A stretch of 64,000 nucleotides of DNA from Pseudomonas alkylphenolica (GTDB lineage Bacteria; Pseudomonadota; Gammaproteobacteria; Pseudomonadales; Pseudomonadaceae): positions 83,841 to 147,840 of the forward strand of contig NZ_JADUCM010000012.1 in assembly GCF_016009175.1 (NCBI RefSeq). Reading direction: 5' to 3'. The notes beneath the pieces are model-generated. The model ran no database searches and had not been told where the DNA came from. It was given only the letters and a program-made list of their open reading frames with translations. Position 1 is the stretch's first letter; each line of letters begins with the position of its first letter. Shown here one piece after another: positions 31,366-42,372 of this stretch. The position numbers and the translations under genes are program-made.

Positions 31366-32412
31366 TCAGGCGCTTTTTTTCTGGGCCTGGGCCAGCGGCT
31401 GGCGCAACAGGGAGAACAGGTCTTTGGGGTTGCTGAGGTCCGGTACAAGTGCCGCCTCGTGACCGATGTCGAGCGCCTTGGCGACATCCAGCACATAGCG
31501 CAGTGCCGAGTAGTCTTCCAGGGCAAAGCCAACCGAGTCGAACAGGGTGACCTGCTCGGCGCTTTCGCGGCCTGGTGCCTGGCCGCTGAGCACTTGCCAG
31601 AACTCGGTGGTCGGCGAGTCGGCAGGCATCTGCTGGATCTCGCCCTCGATTCGGCTTTGTGGTTCGTACTCGACGATCACGCGAGCGCGTTCGACCACCT
31701 CGCGGTGCAGTTCAGTCTTGCCCGGGCAGTCGCCGCCAACGGCATTGAGGTGCATGCCGGGTTCGATCATGTCTGGCGTCAGAATCGTTGCGTAGGCCTT
31801 GTCGGCGGTCACCGTGGTGACGATATCGGCGCCGCGTACGGCCTCGGCCACGGAGCGGGCAACGGTCACCTGCAGTTGTGGGAACGCACTGAGGTTGGCC
31901 ACAAGCTTGGCGCTGGCTTTGGGGTCCAGGTCGTACAGGCAGATCTCATTGATGCCCAGCAGGGTATGGAAGGCCAGGGCCTGGAATTCGCTTTGCGAGC
32001 CGTTGCCGATCAGCGCCATGCGCCGGCTGTCCGGCCGGGCCAGGTAGCGCGCAGCCAGGGTCGAGGTGGCGGCAGTGCGGATCGCCGTGGTCAGGGTCAT
32101 TTCGCTGAGCAGTACTGGCGCGCCGGTATCGACATCACCGAGAGCGCCGAAGGCCATGACCGTCAGCATGCCGCGCTGGGTATTCTTCGGGTGGCCGTTG
32201 ACGTACTTGAAGGCGTACAGGTTTGCGTCGGAGACCGGCATCAACTCGATCACGCCATCGGGCGAATGGTTGGCCAGGCGCGGGCATTTCTCGAAGTCGT
32301 TCCAGCGCAGGTAGTCTTCACGGATGTACTCGGCCATTTCGCTGATGCAGGTACTTAACCCTTTGAGCGCAACCAGGCGGCTGAGGTCGGTCACATCGAT
32401 ATAGCGGGTCAT
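31366..32412 (-). CDS. ocd: Ornithine cyclodeaminase
   Basis: Converts L-ornithine to L-proline and ammonia with NAD. A 348-residue member of the ornithine cyclodeaminase/mu-crystallin family: RGMLTVMAFGALGDVDTGAPVLLSEM in the substrate domain, the NAD motif ALIGNGSQSEFQALAF, and NAVGGDCPGKTELH with the conserved aspartate typical of true ornithine cyclodeaminases. The ATG at 32412 has a strong AAAGGAG site; thirteen extra upstream codons were rejected. That site overlaps a Crc-type A-rich motif. The downstream Lrp regulator probably controls it. Confidence 0.92.
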   Translation of the reverse strand: MTRYIDVTDLSRLVALKGLSTCISEMAEYIREDYLRWNDFEKCPRLANHSPDGVIELMPVSDANLYAFKYVNGHPKNTQRGMLTVMAFGALGDVDTGAPVLLSEMTLTTAIRTAATSTLAARYLARPDSRRMALIGNGSQSEFQALAFHTLLGINEICLYDLDPKASAKLVANLSAFPQLQVTVARSVAEAVRGADIVTTVTADKAYATILTPDMIEPGMHLNAVGGDCPGKTELHREVVERARVIVEYEPQSRIEGEIQQMPADSPTTEFWQVLSGQAPGRESAEQVTLFDSVGFALEDYSALRYVLDVAKALDIGHEAALVPDLSNPKDLFSLLRQPLAQAQKKSA

Positions 32413-32423
32413 GATGAACTCCT

Positions 32424-32431
32424 TTGTTATT
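32424..32431 (-). promoter_or_regulatory. Crc/Hfq CA motif at the ocd ribosome binding site
   Basis: On the minus strand AATAACAA matches the AAnAAnAA catabolite-activity motif and abuts the AAAGGAG site of ocd, the position at which Crc/Hfq blocks translation in pseudomonads. Confidence 0.55.
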
Positions 32432-32579
32432 GGCATCGAGGTAGCCTGCATCCAGTTGCAGTGTCTTTATTGTCGATGAAAGTCAGGAGCCGTCTGGGCT
32501 GAAGTAGGGTGGGAACACAGCCGGTTAAGCTGAAAAGGATGCTGTAACAGCAGAATCGGCTGTCTGGCGGGGCGATGCT

Positions 32580-34370
32580 TCAGCCGTTGACCGGTCCTTG
32601 CGTCTGCAGGCGTTTATAGAGCGTGGTACGGCTGATGCCGAGGTCGCGGGCGAGGGCCGAAACGTTGCCCTTGAGCGCCTGCAGGCGCAAGTTGAGGTCC
32701 GGATTATCAGGTACTTCAGGTGTTGTGGGGGTAGTCACTACCGGGGCAGGCAGTTCAACGAAGAAGCTTTCGGGCAGGTGTTCCAGTGCAATAGCCTGTT
32801 TTCCCGCCAGGGCCAACGCTACCTGCAGGGTGGTGGACAGCTGGCGCAGGTTTCCCGGCCACGGGTGCTGCAAAAGCTGCAGCAGGACCTTGCTGTCCAG
32901 ATGGGGCGGTGATTCGGCGTCGCGATAATGCTGGTGGATGTGCTCGATCAGCGCCAGGCGATCATTGCGTTCGCGCAGCGGCGGCAAGGTCAGGCTAAGC
33001 CCTGCTATACGGTAGTAAAGGTCTTCGCGAAAACGACCCAGGCGTACCAGTTCGGGCAGGTTCTGGTGAGTGGCGGAAAGCACGCGGATGTCCACCGGCA
33101 CCGGCTCGGCGCTGCCCAGTGGCTGGATGCTGCGCTCCTGAAGAAAGCGCAGCAGGCGAGCCTGGGTCGAAAGCGGCATGTCGCCGATCTCGTCGAGAAA
33201 GAGAATGCCCTGGTCGGCCTTGCGGATCAGGCCGGGATTGCCCTTGTGGTGGGCGCCGGTGAACGCGCCTTTCTCGTAGCCGAACAGCTCCGATTCCACC
33301 AGTTCGGCAGGAATCGATGCACAGTTCACCGCTATCAACGGCTGGCTGCGACGACTGCTGGCGTCATGCAGGGCCTTGACGAAAACCTCCTTGCCAACCC
33401 CGGTCTCGCCCTGGACCAACACCGGGATGTCTTTTTCCAGCAGCAACCCGGCCTGGCGCAGGGCCTTGGTTATCCGTGGGTCGCAGTCGGAGGCCGGTTG
33501 ACTGCTTGCTGTCGACGGGCTGGTCAGCGGTTCATGCAACAAGCAGTGAAAGCGGTTGCGCCCAGTCACCTGGACGGCAAAGGGCCGTCCGGCGGCATGC
33601 TGCAGCAGCGCCGCGAGTGGCGTCTGGAACAGTTGTTCAAGGCTGTGGTGCAGGGCGGGCTGACCGAGCAGGCTGTCCGCCCGGCGATTGGCGGCGAGGA
33701 TGCGGCCACGGTCATCGAACATCAGCAGCCCGGCCCACTGGCTGTCGAGATTGTTCGAGCCGGTATTGAAACTCAACTGACGGTATTGTCCGGCGTACCG
33801 CGCGATGATCAGGCGGTTCTCCAGGCTCTGGCTCATCATCCGCACCATGCCCAGGGTTTGCGAGGCGGGCAGGTAGCTGTCGCTGGACACGTCCAGCACG
33901 CCGATCAGGCGGCGTTCTGCGTCAAACAACGGCGCGGCGGCACTGGCCATGTAGCGGTTGCGCTTGAGGAAGTGTTCATCCTGCCCCACATGCACCGCTT
34001 CACTGCAGGCCAGGGCGGTGCCGATGGCATTGGTGCCTACCCCGTGCTCTAGCCAGCGGGCGCCGGCGACGAAACCATGTTGCTGGCGTGGGTCGATGAA
34101 GCGGCGGGTGCCCCAGGTTTGCAGAAGCTGGCCCTGGTCATCGCTGAGCATGATCAGGAAGCTGGAGTTGCCCAGCAGGTGATTGAACTGCGGGATCACC
34201 TCATCACCCGTGGTGCGCATGAGGGCGTGCTGGCGCTCGAGCAGTTCGCAGAGGCGGGGGGCGGAGAGTTCACCGAAGTCGGGTGCTGACTGGGGCTCGA
34301 GACCGTAGTCACGGCAGCGCGCCCAGGAGGCCTGGATCAGTTGGGCATGAGACGCAATGGAGACGGCCAT
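32580..34370 (-). CDS. Sigma-54-dependent transcriptional activator (AcoR-like)
   Basis: A 596-residue enhancer-binding protein: GAF-type sensor about residues 70-170, a PAS-like region about 205-260, an AAA+ sigma-54 interaction domain with Walker A GETGVGKE (321-328) and the sigma-54 contact loop GAFTGA (368-373), and a C-terminal Fis-type helix-turn-helix (GNVSALARDLGISRTTLYKRL). The layout is that of AcoR, the acetoin regulator. It is transcribed away from the ABC importer operon, whose upstream region carries a -24/-12 promoter and TGTTCA repeats, so it is very probably that operon's activator. The effector is unknown. Confidence 0.92.
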   Translation of the reverse strand: MAVSIASHAQLIQASWARCRDYGLEPQSAPDFGELSAPRLCELLERQHALMRTTGDEVIPQFNHLLGNSSFLIMLSDDQGQLLQTWGTRRFIDPRQQHGFVAGARWLEHGVGTNAIGTALACSEAVHVGQDEHFLKRNRYMASAAAPLFDAERRLIGVLDVSSDSYLPASQTLGMVRMMSQSLENRLIIARYAGQYRQLSFNTGSNNLDSQWAGLLMFDDRGRILAANRRADSLLGQPALHHSLEQLFQTPLAALLQHAAGRPFAVQVTGRNRFHCLLHEPLTSPSTASSQPASDCDPRITKALRQAGLLLEKDIPVLVQGETGVGKEVFVKALHDASSRRSQPLIAVNCASIPAELVESELFGYEKGAFTGAHHKGNPGLIRKADQGILFLDEIGDMPLSTQARLLRFLQERSIQPLGSAEPVPVDIRVLSATHQNLPELVRLGRFREDLYYRIAGLSLTLPPLRERNDRLALIEHIHQHYRDAESPPHLDSKVLLQLLQHPWPGNLRQLSTTLQVALALAGKQAIALEHLPESFFVELPAPVVTTPTTPEVPDNPDLNLRLQALKGNVSALARDLGISRTTLYKRLQTQGPVNG

Positions 34371-34415
34371 GGGCGTTTCCTCTGCCAGCGTTGTCGTTTT
34401 TGTGTGATCCAGTGT

Positions 34416-34495
34416 TGTTCAGTCCTGTTCATTGTCAATGCCGGGGCTGTTCAAGTGTTCAGCAGTTACTGTTCATTTGTGTTCAGCAATGAACC
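34416..34495 (+). promoter_or_regulatory. TGTTCA repeat array (probable activator sites)
   Basis: Six direct TGTTCA copies start at 34416, 34426, 34448, 34456, 34470 and 34480, and an inverted partner TGAACC is at 34490-34495. Two pairs have a 10-base pitch, one helical turn. The last copy with TGAACC forms an inverted repeat with a 4-base centre. The array lies about 65-145 bases upstream of the -24 element, the expected place for enhancer-binding-protein sites. Confidence 0.65.
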
Positions 34496-34559
34496 GCTAC
34501 TGGACGCAGTAAATGAAAAAACAGCGCCGCGACAAGCACTTGGATCTGGCGGTCGGCGA

Positions 34560-34575
34560 TGGCACGAATCTGGCT
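34560..34575 (+). promoter_or_regulatory. Sigma-54 (RpoN) promoter of the ABC importer operon
   Basis: TGGCACG-AATC-TGGCT has a perfect -24 element and the invariant GG and GC exactly 10 bases apart; one base differs from the -12 consensus TTGCW. Predicted start of transcription is about 33 bases before the glpS-like ATG. Confidence 0.75.
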
Positions 34576-34618
34576 CTACAGCGAAGGCCTGTCCGATCAC
34601 AACAATCAGGGCCGCCCC

Positions 34619-35713
34619 ATGTCGCTTACCCTGGAGCATGTCAGTCGCACCGTCGATAACCAGCGCTGGATAGTCGATGCCAGCCTCAGTTTCGAGCCGG
34701 GCTCGTTCAATGTCCTGCTCGGCCGCACGTTGTCTGGCAAAACCAGCCTGATGCGCCTGATGGCCGGGCTGGATCGCCCTGACCAAGGGCGGGTGTTGAT
34801 GAACGGTGTCGATGTCACCGGCTTGCCGGTGCGTCAGCGCAATGTGTCGATGGTCTATCAGCAGTTCATCAATTACCCGACCCTCAGTGTCTACGAGAAC
34901 ATCGCTTCACCGCTTCGTCAGGCGCGCATGGGCGAGCAAGAGATCCGGCACAAAGTGCATCAGACGGCGCAAATGCTCCGCATCGAACCCTTTCTGCAGC
35001 GCCTGCCGCTGGAACTGTCCGGCGGCCAGCAGCAGCGCACGGCAATGGCCCGGGCGCTGGTCAAGGACGCCGAGCTGATCCTCTTCGATGAGCCGCTGGT
35101 CAACCTTGACTACAAGCTGCGCGAAGAACTGCGCCAGGAGATGCGCGAGCTGTTCGCGTCCCGGCACTGCATCGCCGTTTATGCCACCACCGAGCCGAAT
35201 GAGGCCCTGGCGCTGGGCGGTACCACCACCATTCTTCATGAAGGCTGCATCGTGCAAAGCGGTGCGACCGCTCAGGTCTATCACCAGCCGCGCACGGTGC
35301 TGGCGGCCGAGCTGTTTTCCGAGCCGCCGATCAACCTGATTGCCGGGCGCATCAGTGGCAATGAAGTGAGTTTCGCCGGGGCGGTGCACTTCGCCATGAA
35401 CGCCGACCTGCGCCGCATCGGCGACGGCGAGTACCGCTTCGGTGTGCGCCCCAGCCATATCAGCCTGGTGCCGTCGAACGACGATGACCTTGAGCTGGCG
35501 GTGCTGGTGGAGCTGGCGGAAATCAGCGGTTCGGAAACCTTCCTGCATGTGCGCAACGAGCACTTTCGCATCATCCTGCACCTGTCCGGCGTGCACGAGT
35601 ATCACGTCGATGCAGCGATCCGCGTGTTTATTCCGACCCACAAGCTGTTTGTCTTCGACAGTGCCGGCGTGCTGGTGCAGGCGCCGGGCGCGCGTGAAGC
35701 GAGGGTCGCCTGA
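34619..35713 (+). CDS. glpS: ABC transporter ATP-binding protein (GlpS-like)
   Basis: First ATPase of a glycerol-type ABC importer, 364 residues. Walker A is GRTLSGKTS (35-43), the signature LSGGQQQR starts at 133, and Walker B is LILFDEP (153-159). The switch (H-loop) histidine is absent: the sequence is VYATTEP, with threonine at 191 where VTHD is usual. The C-terminal regulatory domain is of the MalK/UgpC type. The ATG at 34619 was chosen over one 20 codons upstream because the upstream codons overlap the sigma-54 promoter. Stop overlaps the next ATPase gene (TGATG). Confidence 0.85.
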   Translation: MSLTLEHVSRTVDNQRWIVDASLSFEPGSFNVLLGRTLSGKTSLMRLMAGLDRPDQGRVLMNGVDVTGLPVRQRNVSMVYQQFINYPTLSVYENIASPLRQARMGEQEIRHKVHQTAQMLRIEPFLQRLPLELSGGQQQRTAMARALVKDAELILFDEPLVNLDYKLREELRQEMRELFASRHCIAVYATTEPNEALALGGTTTILHEGCIVQSGATAQVYHQPRTVLAAELFSEPPINLIAGRISGNEVSFAGAVHFAMNADLRRIGDGEYRFGVRPSHISLVPSNDDDLELAVLVELAEISGSETFLHVRNEHFRIILHLSGVHEYHVDAAIRVFIPTHKLFVFDSAGVLVQAPGAREARVA

Positions 35714-36806
35714 TGGCCGAGATTCGTCTGCAGCAACTGGCCCACAGCTACAGCCGCACGCCCGGAAGTGCCGATGACTATGCCTTGCGTGAGCTGGAGC
35801 ATGTCTGGGCCCAGGGCGGCGCCTATGCCTTGCTCGGGCCCTCGGGATGCGGCAAGTCGACGTTGCTCAACATCATTTCCGGGCTGCTCAGCCCTTCACA
35901 GGGCCAGGTGCTCTTCGATGGCAAGGTGGTCAACGCGCTGTCACCGCAGGCACGCAACATCGCCCAGGTTTTCCAGTTTCCGGTGGTCTACGACACCATG
36001 ACGGTGTTCGACAACCTGGCCTTTCCCTTGCGCAATCAGGGAATGGACGAGACACGGGTACGCAGCAAGGTGGAAGAGATCGCCGAGGTGCTCGAACTCG
36101 GCCCGGCGTTGAAAAAGAAGGCGCGCAATCTCAGTGCCGATGAAAAACAGAAAGTCTCCATGGGCCGTGGACTGGTGCGTGACGACGTTTCGGCGATCCT
36201 CTTTGACGAGCCGCTGACAGTGATCGACCCGCACCTGAAGTGGAAGCTGCGACGCAAGCTCAAACAGATTCACGAGCAGTTCAATATCACCATGATTTAC
36301 GTGACCCACGATCAGCTGGAGGCCTCGACCTTCGCCGACAAGATCGCGGTGATGTACGGCGGGCAGATCGTCCAGTTCGGCACACCGCGGGAGTTGTTCG
36401 AGCGGCCGCGGCACACCTTTGTCGGCTATTTCATCGGTAGTCCAGGGATGAACCTGATCGATGTGCAGCCGCAACCCGGCGGCGTCGGTTTCGCCGGGGT
36501 TCACCTGCCGTTGCCAGCGGCGCTACAGGTGCGACTGGCAGAGACACCGGCTACGCGCTTGCAGGTTGGTATCCGCCCCGAGTTCGTGCAGTTGCGCGAG
36601 GCGCCGTTCGATGATGCCTTCAATGTCCGGGTGGTGGATGTCGAGGACCTCGGCACCTACCGCATCCTGACGCTGGACCTGGACGGTGCGGCCCTCAAGG
36701 TGCGCCTGGGTGAAGATCGCGTAGTGCCGCAAGAGCAGGCCTGGATCAGTTTCCCGACGCAGTGGCTGATGCTGTACGCCGACGACGTCCTGCTGGAGGC
36801 CGCACC

Positions 36807-36810
<4 letters not shown>
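35713..36810 (+). CDS. glpT: ABC transporter ATP-binding protein (GlpT-like)
   Basis: Second ATPase of the importer, 365 residues. Walker A is GPSGCGKST (42-50), Walker B is ILFDEP (162-167), and the H-loop H199 is intact in YVTHDQ. The signature is degenerate: LSADEKQ (140-146) replaces LSGGQ. With its partner this would give one competent and one crippled composite ATP site. C-terminal TOBE-like domain present. One-base overlap with the preceding gene and ATGA overlap with the following permease. Confidence 0.85.
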
Positions 36811-37670
<860 letters not shown>

Positions 37671-37680
37671 GAGGGCGGTC

Positions 37681-38481
<801 letters not shown>

Positions 38482-38492
38482 GGAGGCGCGCA

Positions 38493-38765
38493 ATGGACTG
38501 GATGGCCTGGACCCTGCCGACGGCCTTGTTCTTCACCGTAATCGGCTTGCTGCTGGTGGGTATGACACTGTTCGAATTGCGCCGGCCGTGCGTAGCGCGC
38601 CGCGGCTTTCTGCCGATTGCCACGACCCGCGGCGACCGGTTGTTCATCGGGCTTCTGGTCAGTGCCTATCTGCACCTGCTGGTCATCGGGGTCAGCGACT
38701 GGAATCTCTGGGTGGCCTCGCTGCTGTCGGTGGTGTGGCTGTTGGTGGTGATGCGCTGGGGTTAG
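38493..38765 (+). CDS. glpU: Small membrane protein DUF2160 (GlpU-like)
   Basis: A 90-residue protein with three hydrophobic segments (about 8-27, 48-66 and 69-86). DUF2160 proteins are found inside glycerol-type ABC importer operons (GlpU in Rhizobium) and are thought to be an accessory membrane subunit; the role is not well understood. It starts 11 bases after the second permease with a GAGGAGG site. Confidence 0.82.
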   Translation: MDWMAWTLPTALFFTVIGLLLVGMTLFELRRPCVARRGFLPIATTRGDRLFIGLLVSAYLHLLVIGVSDWNLWVASLLSVVWLLVVMRWG

Positions 38766-38815
38766 CCGAACAGGTTCGGTCAGGCTCCAAGGGAATACTC
38801 AATCGGGAGATCATG

Positions 38816-40555
38816 ATGTTCGACAACAACAAAAACCGGCGACATTTGACCCTGGCCGCCTTGCTCGTGCTCGGCAGTTTCCACGCCAGCGCCTGGGCCG
38901 ATGCCTATGAAGACGCGGCGAAAAAATGGATCGGCAGCGAGTTCAAGCCCTCGACCCTGACGCCGGAGCAACAGCTTGAGGAAATGAAGTGGTTCATCAA
39001 AGCGTCCGAGCCTTTTCGCGGAATGAAGATCAACGTGGTGTCGGAAACCATCGCCACCCATGAGTATGAGTCCAAGGTGCTGGCCAAGGCGTTCAGCGAA
39101 ATTACCGGAATCAAGCTGACCCACGACCTGCTGCAGGAAGGTGACGTGGTGGAGAAGCTGCAGACCCAGATGCAGTCGGACAAAAACATCTATGACGGCT
39201 GGGTCAATGACTCGGACCTGATCGGCACGCACTTTCGCTATGGCAAGACCGAGTCGATCACTGATCTCATGGCCAATGAAGGCAAGGACTACACCTCGCC
39301 GACACTGGATATCAAGGACTTCATCGGTATCTCCTTTACCACCGCGCCAGACGGCAAGATCTACCAGTTGCCTGACCAGCAGTTCGCCAACCTGTACTGG
39401 TTCCGGGCCGACTGGTTCGACAGGCCGGAGCTGAAGGCCAAGTTCAAGGAAAAGTACGGCTACGAACTCGGGGTGCCGGTCAACTGGTCGGCGTATGAGG
39501 ACATTGCCAAATTCTTCAGCGAAGACGTCAAGGAGATCGACGGAAAACGCGTCTACGGGCACATGGACTACGGCAAGAAAGATCCGTCGCTGGGCTGGCG
39601 TTTTACCGACGCCTGGTTCTCCATGGCCGGTGGCGGCGACAAGGGCCTGCCCAACGGTTTGCCGGTGGATGAGTGGGGGATTCGCGTCGAGGACTGCCAT
39701 CCGGTGGGCTCCAGCGTCACCCGTGGCGGCGACACCAACGGCCCGGCGGCGGTCTACGCAACGCAGAAATATGTCGACTGGATGCGCGCCTATGCACCGC
39801 CGGAAGCACAGGGGATGACCTTCTCCGAGTCTGGTCCGGTACCTTCCCAGGGCAACATCGCCCAGCAGATATTCTGGTACACCGCCTTTACCGCTGACAT
39901 GACCAAACCGGGCCTGCCGGTGATGAACGCCGATGGCACGCCGAAGTGGCGGATGGCGCCGTCGCCGAAAGGCCCGTACTGGGAGGAGGGCATGAAACTG
40001 GGGTATCAGGATGCCGGCTCCTGGACCTTCCTCAAGTCGACGCCTGAGAAACAGCGCCTGGCGGCCTGGCTGTACGCCCAGTTCGTTACCTCCAAGACAG
40101 TCTCACTGAAGAAAACCATCGTTGGCCTGACGCCGATTCGCGAGTCGGACATCAACTCCCAGGCCATGACCGATCTTGCGCCCAAGCTCGGCGGCCTGGT
40201 GGAGTTCTACCGCAGCCCGGCGCGGGTGCAGTGGACGCCGACCGGCACCAACGTACCGGACTACCCGCGCCTGGCGCAGTTGTGGTGGAGCCATATTGCC
40301 GAAGCGGCGAGTGGCGAGAAGACGCCGCAAGAGGCCCTGGATGGTCTGGCACGCGACCAGGACAAAATCCTCGAGCGGTTGGAACGGTCCAAGGCGCAAG
40401 CCACCTGTGCCCCCAAGCTCAATCCGGAGCGTGATGCCCAGTACTGGTACGACCAGCCGGGGGCGCCGAAGCCGAAACTGGCCAACGAGAAGCCCAAGGG
40501 CGAGACCGTCAGCTACAGCGAACTGCTCAAGTCTTGGGAAGCCGCACGCAAGTAG
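38816..40555 (+). CDS. glpV: ABC transporter substrate-binding protein (GlpV-like)
   Basis: A 579-residue periplasmic binding protein, larger than most, with signal peptide NRRHLTLAALLVLGSFHASAWA. The mature part has the extracellular solute-binding protein fold (INVVSETIATHEYESKVLAKAF, LPDQQFANLYWFRADWF) and a C-terminal extension with a cysteine (KAQATCAPKLNPER). The second of two adjacent ATGs was chosen because GGGAG is six bases away; the long in-frame upstream extension is not coding. The start region contains a Crc-type A-rich motif. Glycerol is the substrate of characterised relatives, but no glpK/glpD/glpF is present here, so another polyol is possible. Confidence 0.87.
   Translation: MFDNNKNRRHLTLAALLVLGSFHASAWADAYEDAAKKWIGSEFKPSTLTPEQQLEEMKWFIKASEPFRGMKINVVSETIATHEYESKVLAKAFSEITGIKLTHDLLQEGDVVEKLQTQMQSDKNIYDGWVNDSDLIGTHFRYGKTESITDLMANEGKDYTSPTLDIKDFIGISFTTAPDGKIYQLPDQQFANLYWFRADWFDRPELKAKFKEKYGYELGVPVNWSAYEDIAKFFSEDVKEIDGKRVYGHMDYGKKDPSLGWRFTDAWFSMAGGGDKGLPNGLPVDEWGIRVEDCHPVGSSVTRGGDTNGPAAVYATQKYVDWMRAYAPPEAQGMTFSESGPVPSQGNIAQQIFWYTAFTADMTKPGLPVMNADGTPKWRMAPSPKGPYWEEGMKLGYQDAGSWTFLKSTPEKQRLAAWLYAQFVTSKTVSLKKTIVGLTPIRESDINSQAMTDLAPKLGGLVEFYRSPARVQWTPTGTNVPDYPRLAQLWWSHIAEAASGEKTPQEALDGLARDQDKILERLERSKAQATCAPKLNPERDAQYWYDQPGAPKPKLANEKPKGETVSYSELLKSWEAARK
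38825..38832 (+). promoter_or_regulatory. Crc/Hfq CA motif at the glpV start
   Basis: AACAACAA, in a longer A-rich run, begins nine bases after the first base of the glpV start codon, a typical position for Crc/Hfq translational repression. Confidence 0.55.
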
Positions 40556-40566
40556 CGAGCAACCAG

Positions 40567-40590
40567 GTAGGAGCTGGCTTGCCAGCGATG
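40567..40590 (+). repeat. Single REP-like element
   Basis: GTAGGAGCTGGCTTGCCAGC plus adjoining bases is the common Pseudomonas REP half, located in the convergent glpV/folD gap. Confidence 0.75.
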
Positions 40591-40608
40591 AGGCCCTTCA
40601 GCCGGGCA

Positions 40609-40642
40609 CAAAAAAACGGCACCCACACAGGTGCCGTTTTTA
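40609..40642. terminator. Bidirectional terminator between glpV and folD
   Basis: ACGGCACC (40616-40623) pairs with GGTGCCGT (40630-40637) with A- and T-runs on the two sides. Confidence 0.92.
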
Positions 40643-40673
40643 ATGCGCCGCTGGAATCTAAATCCAATGGTGC

Positions 40674-41528
40674 TTACTTGTGCAGCTCTTCCGCCGCATA
40701 CAAGGTGTTCTCCAGCAGGCAAGCCCGGGTCATCGGGCCGACGCCGCCTGGCACCGGGGTGATCCAGCCGGCGCGGGGCAGGGCGGTCTCGTAGACCACG
40801 TCACCGACCAGCTTGCCATCGTCCTGACGGTTGATGCCGACGTCGATGACGATGGCACCTTCCTTGATCCACTCACCTTTGACCAGGCCCGGCTTGCCAG
40901 CGGCAACCACCACCAGGTCGGCGCGGCCGACGTGGCCAGCCAGGTCTTTGGTGAAACGGTGGGTGACGGTGACGGTGCAGCCGGCCAGCAGCAGCTCCAT
41001 GGCCATCGGGCGACCGACGATGTTCGAGGCGCCCACCACCACGGCGTTCATGCCGTACAGGTCCTGACCGGTGCTTTCCAGCAGGGTCATGATGCCTTTT
41101 GGCGTGCACGGGCGCAGCAGCGGGATACGCTGGGCCAGGCGCCCGACGTTATAAGGGTGGAAACCGTCGACGTCTTTGTCCGGGCGGATGCGCTCCAGCA
41201 GCAGCGAGGCATCCAGGTGCGCCGGCAGCGGCAGCTGCAGCAGGATGCCGTCGATGTTCGCATCATCATTGAGGCGGTCGATCAGGTCGGTCAGGGTCTG
41301 TTGAGAGGTCTCGCTGGGCAGGTCGAAGGCCTGGGAGATAAACCCGACCTCTTCACAGTCTTTACGCTTGTGCGAGACATAGACTTGAGACGCGGGGTCG
41401 GTGCCGACCAGGATCACCGCCAGGCCTGGAGTACGCAGGCCTTGCTGGCGACGCTCCACGACACGTTGGGCGATCTGCTGGCGCAGGCTGGCGGCGATCG
41501 CCTTGCCGTCAATAAGGTGTGCAGTCAT
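40674..41528 (-). CDS. folD: Methylenetetrahydrofolate dehydrogenase/cyclohydrolase
   Basis: Bifunctional enzyme that interconverts 5,10-methylene- and 10-formyl-tetrahydrofolate with NADP. Length 284 residues. The catalytic lysine lies in [23 protein letters not shown] and the NADP-binding region [26 protein letters not shown] and [18 protein letters not shown] are all present. It is divergent from the tRNA-Arg/His/Leu cluster. Confidence 0.97.
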   Translation of the reverse strand: MTAHLIDGKAIAASLRQQIAQRVVERRQQGLRTPGLAVILVGTDPASQVYVSHKRKDCEEVGFISQAFDLPSETSQQTLTDLIDRLNDDANIDGILLQLPLPAHLDASLLLERIRPDKDVDGFHPYNVGRLAQRIPLLRPCTPKGIMTLLESTGQDLYGMNAVVVGASNIVGRPMAMELLLAGCTVTVTHRFTKDLAGHVGRADLVVVAAGKPGLVKGEWIKEGAIVIDVGINRQDDGKLVGDVVYETALPRAGWITPVPGGVGPMTRACLLENTLYAAEELHK

Positions 41529-41659
41529 GACGCGTGATTAACCATCGAGAGGGAATAAAAAGAGCGCGCATTCTCGCATGAAGGGGGCCGAGGGCAAAGG
41601 CGCTTGGTCCGGGTATTCCCCTAACCCCTTAAATAAAATGAATTTTTTTCAAAAAAGAG

Positions 41660-41686
41660 TTGACGACCTTTCCGCTCGTCTATAAC
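41660..41686 (+). promoter_or_regulatory. Probable promoter of the tRNA cluster
   Basis: TTGACG (41660-41665) and TATAAC (41681-41686) with a short 15-base spacer are preceded by a strongly AT-rich stretch (about 41629-41658) that looks like an UP element. This is typical of stable RNA promoters. Confidence 0.6.
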
Positions 41687-41813
41687 ATTCGTCGCACTTG
41701 TCGGGCAGAGCCTAGCACTGGTTAGCAAGGTCAGGCAGAATGAGCGGATTTGTTAGCTTGTTCGGTACGGCTAAAAGTTAATTTGTAATCGTAACAGAAA
41801 GCAGATTAAATAT

Positions 41814-41890
41814 GCGCCCGTAGCTCAGCTGGATAGAGCATCCGCCTTCTAAGCGGATGGTCGCAGGTTCGAGTCCTGCCGGGTGCGCCA
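41814..41890 (+). tRNA. tRNA-Arg (TCT)
   Basis: A full cloverleaf of 77 bases including CCA: acceptor GCGCCCG with CGGGTGC, anticodon stem TCCGC/GCGGA, loop CTTCTAA with anticodon TCT, and a T-arm containing GGTTCGAGTCC. First of three tRNAs. Confidence 0.97.
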
Positions 41891-41931
41891 ATAGGCAGCT
41901 TAGGCACAAGTAAAGCGGTAAATGCAATATG

Positions 41932-42007
41932 GTGGGCGTAGCTCAGTTGGTAGAGCACAGGATTGTGACTCCTGTTGTCGTGGGTTCGATCCCCATCGTC
42001 CACCCCA
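41932..42007 (+). tRNA. tRNA-His (GTG)
   Basis: A 76-base cloverleaf with encoded CCA: anticodon arm CAGGA-TTGTGAC-TCCTG, anticodon GTG. A G at 41931 can serve as the G-1 residue that pairs with C73, the histidine tRNA identity element. Confidence 0.97.
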
Positions 42008-42060
42008 TATTCTAAAAGGCGCCCGATGAAAATCCGGCGCCTTTGCTTTAAAAGCTTCAT

Positions 42061-42145
42061 GCGGACGTGGTGAAATTGGTAGACACACTGGATTTAGGTT
42101 CCAGCGGCGCAAGCTGTAAGAGTTCGAGTCTCTTCGTCCGCACCA
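42061..42145 (+). tRNA. tRNA-Leu (TAG)
   Basis: An 85-base class II tRNA with a long variable arm and encoded CCA: acceptor GCGGACG with CGTCCGC, anticodon loop TTTAGGT with anticodon TAG. Confidence 0.97.
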
Positions 42146-42188
42146 TCCAAGCTTTCACTGCACTTTGCTGAAGTGCATGAAAGCCTCG

Positions 42189-42214
42189 AAAAAGCCGCCT
42201 AGTGCGGCTTTTTT
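42189..42214 (+). terminator. Terminator of the tRNA cluster
   Basis: AAGCCGC-CTAGT-GCGGCTT followed by TTTT. A second palindrome, CCCGCTTAAGCGGG, lies at 42255-42268 in the otherwise gene-free stretch to 42372. Confidence 0.9.
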
Positions 42215-42372
42215 CGTTTCTGCGCCAATGGTCCTGATTCGCGAGTGATCGAAGCCCGCTTAAGCGGGATTTTGGGCGTTATGCTGGTCGGTCGTCACGC
42301 CAGCAACGGCAGTTGTCGGCTGCGGGCTTCGACACTCACGCAGTAATATCAGCTGCTCCAGGGAGCAGAAAG

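Noticed and set aside
31206..31436. 76-codon frame between the Lrp and ocd genes
   Set aside because: Runs through the palindrome, the ocd hairpin and into ocd on the other strand; no binding site or domain.
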